Positions 12,199 to 15,945 of a stretch of 15,945 bases of DNA are shown one piece after another (the first letter of the stretch is position 1; each line of letters opens with the position of its first letter). The notes under the pieces are model-generated. The model saw only the letters and a program-made list of their open reading frames with translations. It made no database searches and was not told the origin of the DNA. The stretch spans positions 1-15,945 of the forward strand of contig CALFXW010000025.1 in the NCBI GenBank assembly GCA_937957805.1, written 5' to 3'. The stretch is from an uncultured Sphingopyxis sp. GTDB lineage: Bacteria; Pseudomonadota; Alphaproteobacteria; Sphingomonadales; Sphingomonadaceae. The translations under genes and the position numbers were made by a program.

Positions 12199-15100
12199 AT
12201 GAGGATACATATTGGGCTATCTGGCGCAGCAACCATCGCCCTGTTGCTCGCCGCCCCGGCGTGGAGCCAAGCGTCCGCGCCGCGCCGACCCGCCGCCAGC
12301 TCCCCTGCCAGCGCCCCTGCACTCCCAAGCGTGCAACTGCTCGGCCATGTGCGCGGCGTCAGGTCGGACGCCGGTGCCAGCCATGCGCTGGCGATAGAGG
12401 TTATGGATGTGCGCGTGCGTATCATCGGCGGGATCGCCGAAACCACCATCACCGCCACCTTCAAAAATGAGGGGGGGGAGGTTTTGGAGGGCGATTTTCG
12501 TTTTGACATGCCGCGCGGGGCCGTCGTCACCGGCTATGCGCTCGACGTCGGGCAGGATTTGATCGACGGGGTCATCGCCCCGCGCGATCAGGCGCGTGAA
12601 GCCTATCAGCGGCGCGTTGCGGTGCGGGTTGACCCCGGCCTTGCCGAAGTCACATGGGCCGACCAATTTTCAACCCGCATTTTCCCGATCAACCCGCGCG
12701 CCAGCCGCACCATCCGCCTTGTCATGACATCGCCGGTTGATGCGCGGGAGGGGTATGTTCTGCCCATGCGTCCGTCAGGGCCGGTCGGCCGCTTCACGCT
12801 CCATATCGAACGCGATGCGGGGCAGATCAGCTTTCCCGATGGTTTGGGGCAAAGACCGGGCGAAAATGGCGCAGCGGTTGATGTCGAACGCTGGCGTGCG
12901 CAATTGGACGGTACGCTGCGCATTTCGGCCAATGCACCCGGTGACGCCGCGCGGCTCAACCTGTCGCGCCATGCAAATGGGGAGGGGTTTTTCACCCTCG
13001 ACGCGCCGATCCCGGTCGGCGCCGCTGGGCCGGATCGCAGCGCGCCAGTTCATATTTTCTGGGATCGTTCGGCCAGCCGCATCGATGATGACCGCGCCGC
13101 CGAACAGGCGCTGCTGACCCAATGGCTGGCGCAGCGGCGGCCATCGTCCATTACCATCAGCCTGTTTGATTCATCGGGGGTTGAAACGCGGCGGGTCAAT
13201 GGCGCGGCCGATCTGGCAGCGGTTCTCGCCGCCGTCCATTATGCCGGTGGCACCAGCTTTGCCGCCCTGCCGCAAATAGTAGTTGCACCGGGGGCGACCT
13301 GCCTCCTTTTCAGCGACGGGCGCGTTTCAATTGATGCGCGGGCCAATTTTTCCCTGCCCTGCCGCACCCATGCCATCGCATCGGACCGCGAAGTGGACAG
13401 GGGTTGGCTGTCCGCCGTTACCGGCGCGTCGGGCGGTGCCTTTGTCGATTTGCGCAGTGTCCGGGCAGAGGCGGCGATTGCCCTGCTCGACGGCGGCGAT
13501 GCGGCGATCGGCGCGCTATATGATGACGCGGGCAACCGCATTGACGCGTTGCGCCTGCCCGCTGCGCCGGGGCGTTTCCGGCTGGTCGGGCCGATGCCCC
13601 GAACCGGCGGCCTGACGCTGGTCGCGCCCGATGGTCGGCGCACCCCCTTTCAACGTCCGATGGGCGAAGGCGCGGTTTTTTCGGGCGCAGGGGCCATTTG
13701 GGCATCGCGCCGTCTGGCCGCCGATGCCGCCGACATGCCGATTGACCAAATGGTCGCGTGGGCGCGGCGTTATGGTGTCGCCAGCCCGATGGCGAGCTTC
13801 ATCGTGCTCGAAAATCCGGGCGATTATGTGGAGGCCAATATCCCGCCGCCCGCCACCTACCCCAAAGCGCTGGCCGACCAATATGCCCAAATGCGCGCCA
13901 ATGCCGACCGGCAAATCGCCAGCCTGCAGGCACAGCGGTTGGGGCAGGTGGAAGGGATGTGGCGCGAACGCATCGGCTGGTGGGAAACGCGCTTTCCGGT
14001 AGAAACAACTCCGCAGCGGCCACTACCGCGCGATAACAGGCGCGATGGACGCAATGATGACCGGCGCAACCGGGCGGAAAGCGTCAATGAAGGGCCGGTA
14101 CCCCCACCGCCGCCTGCCCCTCCGCCGCCACCGCCACCGCCGCCCGTCATGGCCGCACCGACAGAGGACATCGTCCTCACCGCATCGCGCGTCGCTGGCG
14201 GTGCAGTCAATGCCGAAGCCGCCGAAATGGCATCGAACCAGCCCGCAAGCAGCGCGACCGAAGGCTATGCTGCCGATGACGGCATTCGCTTGCCGACATG
14301 GTCGTCGGACAGAATATGGATCGCCCGGCTGTCCAATGCTGCCGACTGGCAGGCGGAACAGGATGTTTTGGCCCGCGAATATGGCGCGTTGCCGATTTTC
14401 TGGTTCGATGTCGCCGAATGGCATTTTCGCGCCGGCCGCGTGGCAGAGGCGCGGCGCGCGGTTGAATCAGCGCTCGATCTACCCGCCCGCGATAATGAAA
14501 CGCTCGCCATCGTTGCAAATCGCCTGACCCGTTATGGCGATGTTGATCGGGCGATTTTCCTGCTGCGCCAGTTGGCGATGCGCGAAAATGAACGCCCGCA
14601 ACCGCTCTATACCCTGGGTGTGACGTTGATGGCGCGGGCAGAGGCGCATCGCAGCGCGGGCAGGCGTGATGCAGCGCGCGCCGATTTGACCGAAGCACTC
14701 GCCAGCATCGCCGATGCCGTGCTCAAGGTGCGGCGCGAAAATTATGCAGGTTTTGAAACGGTCGCGCTGATGGATGCCAACCGCGCACTGGCCCAATTGC
14801 GCGCGCTGGGCGGGGACAGCCGGGTGCTGCCTGCGTCGCTGATCCGCAACCTGGACCTCGACCTGCGCGTCGTGGTCGAATGGAATACGCCGCGCACCGA
14901 CCTCGACCTATGGGTCACCGCAGCGGATGGGGAACGCGTCGGCTATAGCAACCGGCAGGGGCGGCGTGGCGGCCATTTGACCGCCGATGTCACCAATGGC
15001 TTTGGGCCGGAGGAATTTGTCCTGCGCCGGGCCGACAATGGCAGCTATCAAATTCAGGCGAACAGCTTTGCCCCTGACCGCACCAACCCCAATGGCCCAT

Positions 15101-15237
15101 CCACGCTGAGTGCGCGGATCATCCGCAACTTTGGCCGCCCCAATCAGAGTGAGGAACGGATTGATGTGGAAATGCAGCCCGACCGCGCCAACTGGTCGCC
15201 GATTGCCACGGTCGAAATGGGCAAGACAGGCGGGTAA
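12199..15237 (+). CDS. Secreted VIT / VWA / TPR-like / DUF2135 protein
   Basis: A 1012-residue exported protein. A signal peptide (MRIHIGLSGAATIALLLAAP, cleavage near WSQA) leads to a VIT domain (about residues 45-165; GDFRFDMPRGAVVTGYAL, ...AREAYQRRVA..., STRIFPINPRASRTIRL). A von Willebrand A-type domain follows with an apparently complete metal site: D289-x-S291-x-S293, T352 in GGTSF, and D373 in FSDG. Next come a helical charged stretch, a Pro-rich linker (634-650), a short DIVLTASRV motif (657-665), and a helical-repeat region resembling TPR (about 720-870). A C-terminal DUF2135 domain (about 885-1003) has DLDLWVTAADGERVGYSN and the later PEEFVL...GSYQIQANSF pattern. The role is unknown; VIT-VWA proteins are thought to bind ligands or mediate adhesion. 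The ATG at 12199 has AGGGG upstream. Confidence 0.88.
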   Translation: MRIHIGLSGAATIALLLAAPAWSQASAPRRPAASSPASAPALPSVQLLGHVRGVRSDAGASHALAIEVMDVRVRIIGGIAETTITATFKNEGGEVLEGDFRFDMPRGAVVTGYALDVGQDLIDGVIAPRDQAREAYQRRVAVRVDPGLAEVTWADQFSTRIFPINPRASRTIRLVMTSPVDAREGYVLPMRPSGPVGRFTLHIERDAGQISFPDGLGQRPGENGAAVDVERWRAQLDGTLRISANAPGDAARLNLSRHANGEGFFTLDAPIPVGAAGPDRSAPVHIFWDRSASRIDDDRAAEQALLTQWLAQRRPSSITISLFDSSGVETRRVNGAADLAAVLAAVHYAGGTSFAALPQIVVAPGATCLLFSDGRVSIDARANFSLPCRTHAIASDREVDRGWLSAVTGASGGAFVDLRSVRAEAAIALLDGGDAAIGALYDDAGNRIDALRLPAAPGRFRLVGPMPRTGGLTLVAPDGRRTPFQRPMGEGAVFSGAGAIWASRRLAADAADMPIDQMVAWARRYGVASPMASFIVLENPGDYVEANIPPPATYPKALADQYAQMRANADRQIASLQAQRLGQVEGMWRERIGWWETRFPVETTPQRPLPRDNRRDGRNDDRRNRAESVNEGPVPPPPPAPPPPPPPPPVMAAPTEDIVLTASRVAGGAVNAEAAEMASNQPASSATEGYAADDGIRLPTWSSDRIWIARLSNAADWQAEQDVLAREYGALPIFWFDVAEWHFRAGRVAEARRAVESALDLPARDNETLAIVANRLTRYGDVDRAIFLLRQLAMRENERPQPLYTLGVTLMARAEAHRSAGRRDAARADLTEALASIADAVLKVRRENYAGFETVALMDANRALAQLRALGGDSRVLPASLIRNLDLDLRVVVEWNTPRTDLDLWVTAADGERVGYSNRQGRRGGHLTADVTNGFGPEEFVLRRADNGSYQIQANSFAPDRTNPNGPSTLSARIIRNFGRPNQSEERIDVEMQPDRANWSPIATVEMGKTGG

Positions 15238-15242
15238 CGGGT

Positions 15243-15294
15243 GAAGCGTCGGGGCCTGGGTATTGGGACCAGTCGTTACCCACCCCGACGCTTC
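15243..15294 (+). terminator. Large hairpin between convergent genes
   Basis: GAAGCGTCGGGG (15243-15254) pairs perfectly with CCCCGACGCTTC (15283-15294). Inside it TGGGTA (15257-15262) pairs with TACCCA (15277-15282), giving about 18 bp with a two-base bulge. It lies five bases after the VIT gene stop and 55 bases before the stop of the opposite-strand activator gene. It is probably a terminator for the VIT transcript; the T-tract after it is weak and delayed (GTTCGGACAGTTTT). Confidence 0.65.
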
Positions 15295-15349
15295 GTTCGG
15301 ACAGTTTTACGCCATTGGGACCAACCGGGCGCGCCTGTCCAAAGGGAAT

Positions 15350-15945
15350 TTACTGACGTTCGATACCGTGACGGCGCATCCTGTCCTGCAAAGTTGTTCG
15401 GCAAATCCCCAATTGTCGCGCCGCCGCCGCCACAACCCCGTTATTATTGCTGAGCGCGGCCGAAATCGCGGTGCGTTCGACCGCCGCCATGCGGGCATCA
15501 TGGCCTGTGTCCAGTTTGGCCGGGCTGTCGGCCAGCGGGTGGAGCAGACCTGCCACATCCTCTGCCTGCACCAACATCGGGTCAGGCAGATGTGCCGCGC
15601 GCGCAACGACATTGCGCAATTCGCGGACATTGCCCGGCCAATCGTGACGCATCAGCCGCAGCATCGCAGCATCGCTGAAACGCACTTCCACCCCCAGTTC
15701 GCGCGCCAATGCCAGCACCAATTGCGGCAGGTCGCGTGTGCGTTCGATGAGCGGGGGCAAACGCACCGGCAGGACGGCAAGCCGGAACCACAGGTCGCGG
15801 CGGAAACGCCCCTCATCGACCATCTGCACCAGATTACAGTGGGTGGCAGCGACTATCCGCGCTGCAAAGGGTAAATTGCCATAGCCACCAAGGCGGCGGA
15901 AACAGCGCCCCTCCAGCACACGCAGCAGGCGGCTTTGGGCATCGA
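15350..15945 (-). CDS. Sigma-54-dependent transcriptional activator, C-terminal part (truncated at window edge)
   Basis: The C-terminal ~198 residues of an enhancer-binding protein that remodels sigma-54 RNA polymerase. The visible frame enters from the right edge as DAQSRLLRVLEGRCFRRLGG. It continues through the sensor I region (ARIVAATHCNLVQMVDEGRF, then RRDLWFRLAVLPVRLPPLIER), sensor II WPGNVRELRNVV, and ends in a Fis-type helix-turn-helix (NNGVVAAAARQLGICRTTLQ, DRMRRHGI). Walker A, the GAFTGA loop and any N-terminal sensory domain lie outside, so the signal it answers to is unknown. The family is clear, the subtype is not. It is convergent with the VIT gene. Confidence 0.92.
   Translation of the reverse strand, partial: DAQSRLLRVLEGRCFRRLGGYGNLPFAARIVAATHCNLVQMVDEGRFRRDLWFRLAVLPVRLPPLIERTRDLPQLVLALARELGVEVRFSDAAMLRLMRHDWPGNVRELRNVVARAAHLPDPMLVQAEDVAGLLHPLADSPAKLDTGHDARMAAVERTAISAALSNNNGVVAAAARQLGICRTTLQDRMRRHGIERQ

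Overview
This is GC-rich DNA with dense, mostly translationally coupled genes. The gene set and intergenic palindromes point to an alphaproteobacterium, most likely a sphingomonad (Sphingomonadaceae). Supporting signs are a DUF1285 / CoA-pyrophosphatase / CCA-transferase cluster, an argD-argF-hslO operon, a DUF3617-like secreted protein, and scattered palindromes of the TCTCGACTTCGCTCGACACG type. The family assignment is inferred from content, not from a marker-gene tree. The first 13 bases are not genomic: they match the Illumina adapter end, so the left edge is a contig end.

Layout. 14-1853 (minus) is a coupled operon DUF1285 -> Nudix CoA pyrophosphatase -> CCA tRNA nucleotidyltransferase (truncated). 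1854-2058 is a divergent intergenic region holding a hairpin-rich leader that ends in a terminator-like stem right before the argD ribosome binding site. 2059-5146 (plus) is argD-argF-hslO, two late arginine-biosynthesis steps plus the redox chaperone Hsp33. 5248-5667 is a small exported DUF3617-like protein. 5668-5956 holds a palindromic repeat pair and a candidate small RNA with its own terminator. 5957-7329 is queC-queE, which make 7-deazaguanine precursors for queuosine. On the minus strand, lipB (octanoyltransferase) is coupled to a small lipoprotein, and this pair converges on queE. 8439-9278 is a six-helix membrane protein, followed by tRNA-Arg(UCU) on the minus strand and a YhhQ/VUT-family transporter (9452-10213).

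10214-10807 has no gene. It is a repeat island: a dispersed palindrome copy, a long inverted-repeat pair enclosing a 21-bp tandem array, and several short hairpins. Then come purQ and purS (minus), divergent from a 49-residue membrane microprotein (11881-12030). A perfect 21-bp dyad (12084-12104) lies upstream of a 1012-residue secreted VIT/VWA/DUF2135 protein. The window ends with the C-terminal half of a sigma-54-dependent activator on the minus strand, separated from the VIT gene by a large hairpin.

Most of the window is conserved housekeeping metabolism (arginine, queuosine, lipoate, purine, tRNA maturation). No phage, defence or transposase genes are visible. The points most worth following up are the argD leader attenuator candidate, the small RNA upstream of queC, the inverted-repeat element with internal tandem arrays, the dyad upstream of the VIT protein, and the VIT protein architecture.
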